From Agromyces humi (lineage in GTDB: Bacteria; Actinomycetota; Actinomycetes; Actinomycetales; Microbacteriaceae), in the NCBI RefSeq assembly GCF_009720255.1, contig NZ_WJSP02000004.1, positions 1 through 45,416 on the forward strand: a stretch of 45,416 nucleotides of DNA. The letters are read 5' to 3'. Shown one piece after another: positions 7,489 to 15,137 of this stretch. The position numbers and the translations under genes were made by a program. The notes beneath the pieces were generated by a model, which did no database searches, had not been told where the DNA came from, and saw only the letters and a program-made list of their open reading frames with translations. Numbering within the stretch: position 1 is the first letter of the stretch; each line of letters opens with the position of its first letter.

Positions 7489-8555
7489 TGAGCGACACCA
7501 CACCGAGCATCGGGCGCTGGTTCGCCGAGCTGGCTCGACGCCAGTACTTCTGGGGCATCGTCGCCATCGTGGTGCTCCTGCTGATCAACGTCCTGAAGGA
7601 TCCGACCTACCTGTCGATCAGCGTCAGTCCGACGACGGGCAACCTGGTCGGCAACCTCATCGACATCCTGCGCGCCGCGGCACCGATCATGCTGATCGCG
7701 GTCGGCATGTGCCTGGTGGTCGCCACCGGAGGCATCGACCTCAGCGTCGGCTCCGTCATGGTCGTCTCGGGAGCGGTCTCCATGGAGTTCCTGCACAGCG
7801 CGTCGGGATCCGTGGGCGACGCGTTCCTCGCGTTCGGCCTCGCGGTGCTGATCAGTGCCGTCCTCGGCACCGTGAACGGCGTGCTCGTCGCCGTCGTGGG
7901 GCTGCAGCCCTTCATCAGCACCCTCTTCATCATGCTCGCCGGACGCGGGCTCGCGAAGGTGATCACGGGCGGCCAGAACACGGCCGCGACGAACGACTCC
8001 TTCCGATGGCTCGCCAACGGGTACGTCTTCGGGATCCCGGTCGTCTTCATCCTCGCGCTCCTCGTGGTGATCGCCGTCGGCGTGCTGGTGCGGCGGAGTG
8101 CGCTCGGGCTCATGATCGAGGCGATCGGCATGGACCCCAAGGCCGCCCGCCTGGCCGGCGTGAACCGACGCGGCCTCCTGTTCACGGTGTACATCTTCAG
8201 TGCCGTCCTGGCGGGCATCGCCGGGGTCTTCGGGACGGCGAGCGTCATGACGGTGGACGTCTCGCGAACCGGATACCAACTCGAACTGGACGCCATCCTC
8301 GCCGTCGTCATCGGCGGAACGTCCCTCGCCGGTGGCAAGTTCAACATCACCGGCGCCGTCGTGGGCGCCCTGCTGATCGCGACCCTCGACAAGACGGTCG
8401 TGTTCCTCGGCGTCTCGTCATCCGCCACGCCGGCGTTCAAGGCGATCGTGATCGTCGTCCTCTGCCTCCTCCAGTCCGAGCGGGTCCGCCAGGTCTTCCG
8501 CCAGCGCCGCGCCAGCCGGCCGCACACTCCTCAGAAAGAGGTCATCCCCGCATGA
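7485..8555 (+). CDS. ytfT: Sugar ABC transporter permease, YtfT-like
   Basis: 356 aa from ATG 7485 (a second ATG follows at 7488). It has eight or more hydrophobic helices and the branched-chain/ribose permease signature (AAAPIMLIAVGMCLVVATGG, then IDLSVGSVM). 'AVVGLQPFISTLFIMLAGRG', 'ALGLMIEAIGMDPKAARLAGV' and 'LDAILAVVIGGTSLAGGKFN' correspond closely to E. coli YtfT, which pairs with YjfF in the galactofuranose importer. It overlaps the ATPase upstream and the second permease downstream by 4 bp each (ATGA), giving tight translational coupling and equimolar synthesis. It is an inner-membrane channel subunit. Confidence 0.92.
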   Translation: MMSDTTPSIGRWFAELARRQYFWGIVAIVVLLLINVLKDPTYLSISVSPTTGNLVGNLIDILRAAAPIMLIAVGMCLVVATGGIDLSVGSVMVVSGAVSMEFLHSASGSVGDAFLAFGLAVLISAVLGTVNGVLVAVVGLQPFISTLFIMLAGRGLAKVITGGQNTAATNDSFRWLANGYVFGIPVVFILALLVVIAVGVLVRRSALGLMIEAIGMDPKAARLAGVNRRGLLFTVYIFSAVLAGIAGVFGTASVMTVDVSRTGYQLELDAILAVVIGGTSLAGGKFNITGAVVGALLIATLDKTVVFLGVSSSATPAFKAIVIVVLCLLQSERVRQVFRQRRASRPHTPQKEVIPA

Positions 8556-9589
8556 GCACCACGACCATGCGCCAGCACGCACCCGTGCGCGCGGAGAGCC
8601 GCGGCATCCGGAACTGGCTCAAGCTCCACGTGGACCTGCTGCCCACCCTGGCCGCCATCGTCATCTTCGTCGCGATGATCATCTACGGCGAGGTCGCCTA
8701 CGGCCGGATCCTGCAGGCGAACACGCTGTCGAACCTGCTCATCAACAACGCGCACCTGATCATCCTCGCCGCGGGCATGACCTTCGTGATCCTCACCGGC
8801 GGGATCGACCTCTCGGTCGGGGCGATCATCGCGTTCAGCAGCGTGTCGGGCGTCCTGCTGATCAATGCCGGATGGGATCCGTGGCTCGTGATGGGCCTCA
8901 TGGTGCTCATCGGGTCGGCGTTCGGCGTGACATCCGGCATCCTCATCCAGTACTTCAACGTGCAGCCGTTCATCGCCACGCTCGCCATGATGTTCCTGGG
9001 ACGCGGGCTCGCAGCGATGCTGAGCACCGTTCCGGAGCGATTGGCGGATGACTCACCGGTGCGTCTCCTGGCCACGAACTTCAAGCTCATCGACGGCCCG
9101 AAGGTGAACGACCTCGTGATCACCCCTGGCGTCATCATCGCCGTCATCGTGGTCGGCATCGCCTTCTTCGTGCTGCATCGCACGCGGATGGGTCGCACGG
9201 TCTACGCGATCGGCGGCTCCGAGCAGTCCGCCGGCCTCATGGGACTTCCGGTTCCCCGCACGAAGCTGTGGGTCTACGTCATCAGCGGCACCCTCGCGGG
9301 TCTGGCCGCGGTCGTCTACACCGCGCGCCTCGGAAGCGCCCAGAACATCACCGGCATCGGCTGGGAGCTCGATGCGATCGCCGCGACCGTGATCGGCGGC
9401 ACGCTGCTGACCGGCGGCGTCGGGTTCGTGCTCGGTTCCGTCGTCGGCGCCCTCGTGCTCGGCCTGATGAACGTGCTGATCACCCGCGACGGCGGCATCC
9501 CGCCCGAGGCGACCACCATCATCACCGGGTGCATCCTCCTCGTCTTCGTCCTGCTCCAGCGGCTCGTGCTCGCACGACGGCGCGAATAG
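8552..9589 (+). CDS. yjfF: Sugar ABC transporter permease, YjfF-like
   Basis: 345 aa from ATG 8552, overlapping the previous stop (ATGA). The polytopic permease has 'AGMTFVILTGGIDLSVGAII', 'VQPFIATLAMMFLGRGLAAM', 'RMGRTVYAIGGSEQSAGLMG' and 'LDAIAATVIGGTLLTGGVG', which match the YjfF subfamily. It is expected to form a heterodimeric pore with the YtfT-like permease. It ends the operon; a LacI gene follows 45 bp later in the same direction and may be co-transcribed. Confidence 0.92.
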   Translation: MSTTTMRQHAPVRAESRGIRNWLKLHVDLLPTLAAIVIFVAMIIYGEVAYGRILQANTLSNLLINNAHLIILAAGMTFVILTGGIDLSVGAIIAFSSVSGVLLINAGWDPWLVMGLMVLIGSAFGVTSGILIQYFNVQPFIATLAMMFLGRGLAAMLSTVPERLADDSPVRLLATNFKLIDGPKVNDLVITPGVIIAVIVVGIAFFVLHRTRMGRTVYAIGGSEQSAGLMGLPVPRTKLWVYVISGTLAGLAAVVYTARLGSAQNITGIGWELDAIAATVIGGTLLTGGVGFVLGSVVGALVLGLMNVLITRDGGIPPEATTIITGCILLVFVLLQRLVLARRRE

Positions 9590-9634
9590 GCGCGGCGCGA
9601 GGCACGCCAGGTCCTGGGTCTCGAGGGGGTCCAC

Positions 9635-10684
9635 GTGTCGCAGGATCGGCAGACGCGCCATGGTGACATCCGGCCGACCTCCACGATCATGGATGTCGCA
9701 CGGTTGGCGGGCGTGTCGCACCAGACGGTCTCCAGGGTGCTGAACCGGCTGCCCAACGTGCGACCCGCCACTCGGGCCAGGGTCGAACTGGCGATCGCGC
9801 AGCTGCGGTACGTGCCGTCCGAGGCGGCCCGCGCGCTGGCGACGAAGCGGTCGCTCTCCGTGGGCCTGATCGTCGAGGGCCCTCCGTGGCACGCCCCCGC
9901 CAGCATGGCCCTGCACTTCACCGAGGCGGCCGCGCGGGCCGGCTACGCGGTGCTCGCCGCGCAGATTCGCGAGTCCGACTCCAGGCAGGTGCGGGAGGCC
10001 GTCGACCTCTTCGTGCGGCGGAACGTCGCCGCGATCGGCATCGTCGCGTCCACTCGTGAGACGGTCGCCACCATCGCGGGCGGCGAGGTCGGCGTGCCGG
10101 TGGTCGCCGTGGGCCCCGATGTCGCCGGTCCCGGCGGATCCGCGGATCCCGACCAGTTCCGCGCGGCGAAGGCCGCCGTCGAGCACCTCATCGGCCTCGG
10201 ACATCGCCACATCAGGCACGTGTCGGGGCCGCCGCGCTCCCTGGACGGCACGGAGCGTACGCGTGCGTGGCGCTCGGCGCTCTCGGAGCACGGGCTCGAG
10301 GCGCCGGCACCGATCGCGGGGGACTGGACCGCAGCCGGCGGGTACGCCGCAGCGCGGCACCTGCTGGCGACGGATCCGTCGCTGACCGCGGTGTTCGCCG
10401 CGAACGACCAGATGGCGCTGGGGCTCATGCGGGCGTTCCGCGAGAGCGGCATGGACATCCCCGCCGACGTCAGCGTCGTGGGATTCGACGATGCCCCCGA
10501 CGCCGAGTACTACACGCCGCCGCTGACCACCGTCCGACGCGACCTCGAGGCGCTCGGACGGGAGGCGTTCGACGCCGTCCTGGCCGAACTGGGGGAGCGA
10601 CGGCACGGTGAAATCGCACGAAGGCCGACGCGCCTCGTCGAGCGCGGGAGCACCGCTGCGCCGCGGTCGCACCTCTCGAGATGA
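9635..10684 (+). CDS. LacI-family transcriptional regulator (second of the sugar cluster)
   Basis: 349 aa, GTG start at 9635 preceded by GAGGGGG. LacI helix-turn-helix VARLAGVSHQTVSRVLN (about residues 21-37), hinge segment 'RYVPSEAARALATKRSLSVG', effector domain with 'FAANDQMALGLMRAFRESGM' and 'PADVSVVGFDDAPDAEYYTP'. It is related to but clearly distinct from the first LacI (1828). Its position 45 bp behind the permease gene suggests co-transcription and feedback control. Its operator is unknown; the palindrome at 4684-4701 is a candidate for either LacI. Confidence 0.93.
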   Translation: MSQDRQTRHGDIRPTSTIMDVARLAGVSHQTVSRVLNRLPNVRPATRARVELAIAQLRYVPSEAARALATKRSLSVGLIVEGPPWHAPASMALHFTEAAARAGYAVLAAQIRESDSRQVREAVDLFVRRNVAAIGIVASTRETVATIAGGEVGVPVVAVGPDVAGPGGSADPDQFRAAKAAVEHLIGLGHRHIRHVSGPPRSLDGTERTRAWRSALSEHGLEAPAPIAGDWTAAGGYAAARHLLATDPSLTAVFAANDQMALGLMRAFRESGMDIPADVSVVGFDDAPDAEYYTPPLTTVRRDLEALGREAFDAVLAELGERRHGEIARRPTRLVERGSTAAPRSHLSR

Positions 10685-10757
10685 CGCGACCGGCTCGGTC
10701 TCCACTCGCGCGGAACCCGGAAGGCGGGGGCATGGGGATCGGAGACGGTGGTTCGGG

Positions 10758-11675
10758 TCACGGCAGCAGCCGTGACGGGGACGTGTCGGGCGAGGGCACG
10801 GGCCCGGGCGTGGTCGGTGACTCAGGAACCCGCGCACCGCCGCGTTGCGCGCCGGCACCGGCCAGCACGACGAGAAGGATGCCGGCGACCTGCAGCACCG
10901 ACGGCAGCTGGTGCAGCACCAGCAGGCCGAGGACCACGCCGAACGCCGGTTCGAGCGCCATGAGCGTTCCGAACGCGGTGTGCGTCATCCGGCGCAGGGC
11001 GAGCATCTCGAGCCCGAACGCGAGCACGGGGGCGAGCAGTGCGAGCACGAGCGCGAACAGCAGGACCCGCCAGTCGAGGTGTCCGAACGATTGCGGAACC
11101 CCGATGAAGGCCGTGACGATCGCGGCGATCGGAATCGTCATCGACAGGCCGCTGATGCCGGCGAAGCGATCGCCCACGCGCTGGGTCAAGACGATGTAGA
11201 CGCCCCAGCCGAGTCCGGCCAGCGCGGCGAAGCCCACCCCGATCAGGTCCATCTCACCGCGCCAGGGCTCGGTGAGCAGCACCACGCCCGCGAGCGCGAG
11301 CACGGGCCACACCATCATGCGGCGGCTGCGGCTGAGGATCGCCGCGACCGTCAGCGGCCCGAGGAACTCGATCGCGACCGCGGTCCCCAACGGGATGCGG
11401 TCGATCGCCGAGAGGAACGCCGTGGTCATGAGGCCGCTGGCGACACCCAATCCGACGAGCGCAGGGACATCCGCTCGACGGATCGAGCGCAGCGGCGGCC
11501 GAGCGATCAGGATCAGGACGAGCGCGCCCATGCTGAGCCGAAGCCACGCGGTGCCCGCCGCGCCGACCTCCGCGATGAGCCCGACGGACAGCGCATTGCA
11601 CAGCTGGATCAGCAGCATCGCGGCGACGGCCATCGACCAGGCCGGCACGCTGTTCGCCACGCTGAACCGGCTCAC
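10758..11675 (-). CDS. EamA-family (DMT) transporter, RhtA-like
   Basis: 305 aa, GTG start at 11675 (GGAG 4-5 nt upstream on the minus strand). Ten hydrophobic segments form two EamA repeats; 'LRLSMGALVLILIARPPL', 'SAIDRIPLGTAVAIEFLGPL' and 'RRMTHTAFGTLMALEPAFG' are typical of RhtA/YdcZ-type metabolite exporters of the inner membrane, often for amino acids such as threonine or homoserine. It lies 21 bp downstream of the XRE-cupin regulator gene and is presumably its target in a two-gene operon. The hydrophilic Pro-rich tail (PESPTTPGPVPSPDTSPS) is unusual. An 8-bp hairpin (10757-10776) overlaps its stop and may serve as terminator against the convergent lacI gene. Confidence 0.88.
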   Translation of the reverse strand: MSRFSVANSVPAWSMAVAAMLLIQLCNALSVGLIAEVGAAGTAWLRLSMGALVLILIARPPLRSIRRADVPALVGLGVASGLMTTAFLSAIDRIPLGTAVAIEFLGPLTVAAILSRSRRMMVWPVLALAGVVLLTEPWRGEMDLIGVGFAALAGLGWGVYIVLTQRVGDRFAGISGLSMTIPIAAIVTAFIGVPQSFGHLDWRVLLFALVLALLAPVLAFGLEMLALRRMTHTAFGTLMALEPAFGVVLGLLVLHQLPSVLQVAGILLVVLAGAGAQRGGARVPESPTTPGPVPSPDTSPSRLLP

Positions 11676-11696
11676 GATGCTCCGATCGAGGACGAT

Positions 11697-12302
11697 TCAC
11701 CCATCGATGCCGTCCTTCCGGTGCGCGGATCCGACGCCCGGCTCGTACACGGCGAGCGAGAAGCGGGTGGGCACGTCAGCCGGGTTCGCGTAGGAGTGCG
11801 CCTCGTCACCGACGAAGCTCAGCGCATCGCCGACCGAGAGGGTGAACGTTTCGCCGGCCAGGGCGATGGCGAGCGTGCCTTCGTGGACGTGCAGCAGCTC
11901 GCGGGTGCGCTCCGAGTGCGCCTCGCTCGCATGCGTCTCGCCGGGCGCGAGCGTCCAGTCCCAGAGTTCCAGCACGTCGGGTGGTTCGGTGCCGGCGACG
12001 AGGACCCCGCGCCCGCCGGTGTCGCCGCGCCACAGGACGGCCCCTCCGCCGGCGCGAGTGACCTTCGTCCGTGCACGATGCGGGGGCTCGACGAGCGCGG
12101 GGAGTCCGACGCCCAGGGCATCGCTCAGCCGCAGGAGGGTGCCGATGCTCGGGTTGACGGTTCCCTGCTCGACGCTGACGACCATCCGGCGGCTGACCCC
12201 CGCCACCTCGGCGAGGCGGTCGAGCGTCCAGCCCCGATCGATGCGCTCGTGTCGCACCCGGGACCCGATCACGCCCGCCAATGCTTCTGCATCCAATCCC
12301 AT
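11697..12302 (-). CDS. XRE-family regulator with C-terminal cupin domain
   Basis: 201 aa from ATG 12302 (bases 12300-12302); the open frame continues to a GTG at 12320, but that start would lie within the operator and -10. Residues about 10-65 form a Cro/CI helix-turn-helix (LDRLAEVAGVSRRMVVSVEQ, then GTVNPSIGTLLRLSDALGV). Residues about 105-190 are a cupin (APGETHASEAHSERTRELLH, GTLAIALAGETFTLSVGDAL) able to sense a small ligand. Architecture and linkage to an EamA exporter suggest a ligand-responsive repressor of metabolite efflux and of itself. A TATGCT -10 ends 6 bp before the ATG, implying a leaderless mRNA. Confidence 0.88.
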   Translation of the reverse strand: MGLDAEALAGVIGSRVRHERIDRGWTLDRLAEVAGVSRRMVVSVEQGTVNPSIGTLLRLSDALGVGLPALVEPPHRARTKVTRAGGGAVLWRGDTGGRGVLVAGTEPPDVLELWDWTLAPGETHASEAHSERTRELLHVHEGTLAIALAGETFTLSVGDALSFVGDEAHSYANPADVPTRFSLAVYEPGVGSAHRKDGIDG

Positions 12303-12331
12303 CAGTGCAGCATACTGCACTGATCGTGCAG
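12302..12331 (-). promoter_or_regulatory. Overlapping palindromic operators and -10 of the XRE-cupin gene
   Basis: On the plus strand, TCAGTGCAG (12302-12310), CATA, CTGCACTGA (12315-12323) is a perfect 9-bp inverted repeat. Its right half also pairs with GTGCAGT (12326-12332) as a second 7-bp inverted repeat. Three GTGCAG half-sites thus start at 12305, 12315 (inverted) and 12326, about one helical turn apart. On the minus strand the first repeat contains TATGCT, a good -10, 6 bp before the ATG. Repressor binding would cover -10 and start; autoregulation is inferred. Confidence 0.7.
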
Positions 12332-12367
12332 TCCTCTACGCGGACGCCGGGCGACCCATTCGCTTCG

Positions 12368-15088
12368 TCACACCACCACGTGAGCCGCGTCGAGGTGACG
12401 GCGGGCGGCGCTGATCGCGAGACGGGCGTGCTCCTTCGCGCCCACCTGCGCCACGAGCATCGCGCGCGGTATCTCCAGCGCGAACGGAAGGCCTGCAGGC
12501 AGGGCCGCCAGGATGCCGAGCATGTCGATCTCGCCTTCACCCGGGAAGAGACGCTCGAAGCGTGCCGTGTGGATCAGTCCCGCGGTGGTCGTGGGAATCT
12601 CCCCAGGCGCGTCGCACACGTGGGCGTAGTGGAACCATTCGGGTGGAAGCATCCGCAGGTCGTCCACGCTGGATCCCGACCGGGCGAAGTGCAGGAGGTC
12701 GATGAGCATTCCTGCGTTGGGTTGGTCGGCCGCCCGGAGGACTCGCGTGGCCTCGGTCAGGTTCGGGGTCTCCGTCCATGACGGGAACTCGAGGTCGATG
12801 GTCAGCCCGAGCGGCAACGCCAACTGGCACAGCTCGGCGAACCGATCGGTCTTGCGTGAGAAGTCCGCATCCGGCAGCTGCGTGATGACGTGACGGGCTC
12901 CGAGCTCGGCGCCCGCCTCCAGGAAGCGCAGGTAGTCGCGCGGACTGTCTCCCGACGTGAAGCGCGCGAGCTCGATATCGAGCACTTCGATGCCGGTCGC
13001 CGCGAGGTGCGTCTTCGTGGCCCGCATCAACGCCGGGTCGTATGCCAGCGGGTAGTGGGGTTCCTGCGCCGTGACCTTGGTCATCCGCACGCCCACATAG
13101 CGGTAGCCGGCGGCGGCAGCGGCGTCCACCAGTTCAGGAGGCGACAGGCTCAGCGCGGTCAGGTGAGCGAGCGAGTAGTCGTGCCGGTCTTCGGATGCCG
13201 CCTCGGTCGGTGCACTCGCCAGCATGCGCAACCGCTGCCGACGATGCGCGGCCATGCGCAACGGAACACTGTGGGGATCACCGAAACCCGCATAGCCGTT
13301 GACGCGCTGGACCACCTCGAAGAAGACGCGCGAGCCCAGCATCTCCGTGAAGAAGTGCAGGAACTCCCCGCGCTCGTCCCGGTCGTAGAGGATCGAGTGC
13401 TCGCGAAGGCGGTCGACGAACTCGGTCGGCAGGGACAGGCGGGTACCGAGGTCGTCATAGTAGTTGCCTGGCATCTCGAGGATCGGTGCTCCGCGCTCGC
13501 GCATGATCCTCGCGCACTCGATCGCGTCGTCGGTGGCGAAGGCGACGAGTTGCGGACTCGAGACGCCGGGCGCCCAATCGCCGCGCCGCAGCGGGGTCGT
13601 ACTCAGCATGATGCGCACGCGTCCACTCGGATCTCGTGCCGACCAACTGCGGATGAGTCCGAAGGGAGCAGTGATCTCCGCAGAGGCGCCCGGCTCGAGG
13701 CCGAGGACAGCGTGGAAGAACAGGGCGGATTGATCGAAGTCGTCGACCGACTCGGTGATGGACACATGATCGATTCCCCCGAGCATGGGGGAGGCGTCGT
13801 CCGTTGCACCGGTCGGACTGAAGTCGTCGAGCCACGCACGCTCGCCATCGGAGTTGCAGAAGAACAGCGCCGTGCCGTCGGGGGTGGCCACGGAGTCCAA
13901 GTCGGTCTCGTCGGGGCCGCGGCGTCGCGCGAGCTTCGCTGCCAGCAGCCGCTCAGCCCGTCGGATCGAGGCGGTCGGGTCCGTGCTCTCGACGGCGAGC
14001 GCGCTGATCGATGCGGTGGCCGGAGCGACCGAGCGGTCGGGGGCGAGATTCAGCAGGACCCGAGCGCGGCCCTGCTCCCACAGTTCCACCGGCTTGGAGC
14101 GATGCTGCCCGGCGTGCGCGAACCCGAGTGCGGCGAGGGCGCGCGAGACGAGGGGGGCGGATACCTCGTCCACGGCGAGCTCGGCGAACGCGAAGCCCTC
14201 CAGCCGCGGAGCCGGTGTCAGGTGGCCGTGAGGGAACAACTGGGATGCGTCTCCCGTGCCGCGGGCGGCGGCCGCCTCGGCAAGCGTGAGCATGGAGCGC
14301 ATCGCGTCGGTGGCGGCGTGCCTGGGATCCTCCTGCTGGTAGACATCGTTGAACACTTCGAGCGCGATCGGGCCGGTGTACCCCATGGTCAGGACCCGGC
14401 TGAGGAATCCAGCGATGTCGAGCGAGCCCTGTCCCGGGAACATCCGGTAGTGGAGGCTCCACTCTCGAACATCCATGTTCAATCGGGGCGCATCCGCGAG
14501 CTGGACGTGGAACACCTTCTCGCGGGCCACCCGGGCGATGGCGGTGGGATCGTTGTCGACGGACAGGACGTGGAAGCTGTCGAGGCACATCCCCAGCGCG
14601 GGGTGATCGACACGTTCGACGATGCGCCAGGCATCCTGGAAGGTGCGGACACGTCCCCAGGGCACGGCCTCGTACGCGAGCCGGAGTCCGCGCTGCTCGG
14701 CCCGGTCAGCCAGGAGGTTCAGCTGCTCCGCCGTGAGATCGTCGTCGTCGAGTCCGCTCGCGGTTCTCGACGAGCAGCACACGAGGACGCGCGCGCCGAG
14801 TTCGGACAGCAGGTCGAACTTCCGCTCGGCGTGACGCAGGCCGGCGACGAAGAGGTCGGGCGGAACCGTCTCGACGTGGAACGGCTGGTACACGTCGACC
14901 GACAGGCCGAGGCTCGCAGCCTCCTCGGCCATTCGGGCGGGCGACCACGGCGACATGACGAGGTCGTACTCGAGCATCTCCACCCCGGCGAATCCGGCCG
15001 CCGCCGCGGCGCGCAACTTGTCTTCGAGCGTGCCCGACAGGCACACGGTCGAGATGATGACGTTCTGCGCACCGGGGACGACGTTCAT
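12368..15088 (-). CDS. Three-domain fusion: QuiC-like 3-dehydroshikimate dehydratase barrel, HPPD/VOC-like domain, second xylose-isomerase-like barrel
   Basis: 906 aa, ATG at 15088 with GAGGAGG upstream. Residues 1-285: xylose-isomerase-like TIM barrel of QuiC/AsbF type; E140, D170, Q196 and E244 occupy the metal-ligand positions with near-QuiC spacing (E134, D165, Q191, E239). Residues about 295-620: 4-hydroxyphenylpyruvate-dioxygenase-like VOC region as in Pseudomonas QuiC1. The facial triad is incomplete: H441 and E591 are present, but the middle His is L514 (PQLVAFAT, against PQHLAFAT in the paralogue at 30466). Residues 638-906: an extra TIM barrel with possible ligands E767, D797, H800, H823 and E872, resembling free-standing sugar-phosphate isomerase/epimerases. 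QuiC enzymes convert 3-dehydroshikimate to protocatechuate. It is the last gene of a four-gene operon (49 bp after the ThDP gene). The extra barrel suggests a further isomerisation or dehydration step; substrate unknown. Confidence 0.85.
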   Translation of the reverse strand: MNVVPGAQNVIISTVCLSGTLEDKLRAAAAAGFAGVEMLEYDLVMSPWSPARMAEEAASLGLSVDVYQPFHVETVPPDLFVAGLRHAERKFDLLSELGARVLVCCSSRTASGLDDDDLTAEQLNLLADRAEQRGLRLAYEAVPWGRVRTFQDAWRIVERVDHPALGMCLDSFHVLSVDNDPTAIARVAREKVFHVQLADAPRLNMDVREWSLHYRMFPGQGSLDIAGFLSRVLTMGYTGPIALEVFNDVYQQEDPRHAATDAMRSMLTLAEAAAARGTGDASQLFPHGHLTPAPRLEGFAFAELAVDEVSAPLVSRALAALGFAHAGQHRSKPVELWEQGRARVLLNLAPDRSVAPATASISALAVESTDPTASIRRAERLLAAKLARRRGPDETDLDSVATPDGTALFFCNSDGERAWLDDFSPTGATDDASPMLGGIDHVSITESVDDFDQSALFFHAVLGLEPGASAEITAPFGLIRSWSARDPSGRVRIMLSTTPLRRGDWAPGVSSPQLVAFATDDAIECARIMRERGAPILEMPGNYYDDLGTRLSLPTEFVDRLREHSILYDRDERGEFLHFFTEMLGSRVFFEVVQRVNGYAGFGDPHSVPLRMAAHRRQRLRMLASAPTEAASEDRHDYSLAHLTALSLSPPELVDAAAAAGYRYVGVRMTKVTAQEPHYPLAYDPALMRATKTHLAATGIEVLDIELARFTSGDSPRDYLRFLEAGAELGARHVITQLPDADFSRKTDRFAELCQLALPLGLTIDLEFPSWTETPNLTEATRVLRAADQPNAGMLIDLLHFARSGSSVDDLRMLPPEWFHYAHVCDAPGEIPTTTAGLIHTARFERLFPGEGEIDMLGILAALPAGLPFALEIPRAMLVAQVGAKEHARLAISAARRHLDAAHVVV

Positions 15089-15137
15089 GAGTGAACCTCC
15101 TCACGTGCGAGCGATTTCGGGCTGGTGACCGCGGTGC

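Noticed and set aside
4615-7503. Long antisense open frame (962 codons) opposite the sugar transporter genes
   Set aside because: It mirrors the ABC transporter genes on the other strand, is rich in D, R, E, V, L and G as codon-shadow frames are in high-GC DNA, and has no recognisable domain.
10757-10776. GTCACGGC/GCCGTGAC hairpin as a definite terminator
   Set aside because: It overlaps the last codons of the EamA gene and has no T-tract. Position between convergent genes fits, but evidence is too weak for a separate call.
12890-15094. Plus-strand frame of 734 codons opposite the QuiC fusion
   Set aside because: The minus-strand protein has clear domains and a strong RBS; the plus-strand frame has neither.
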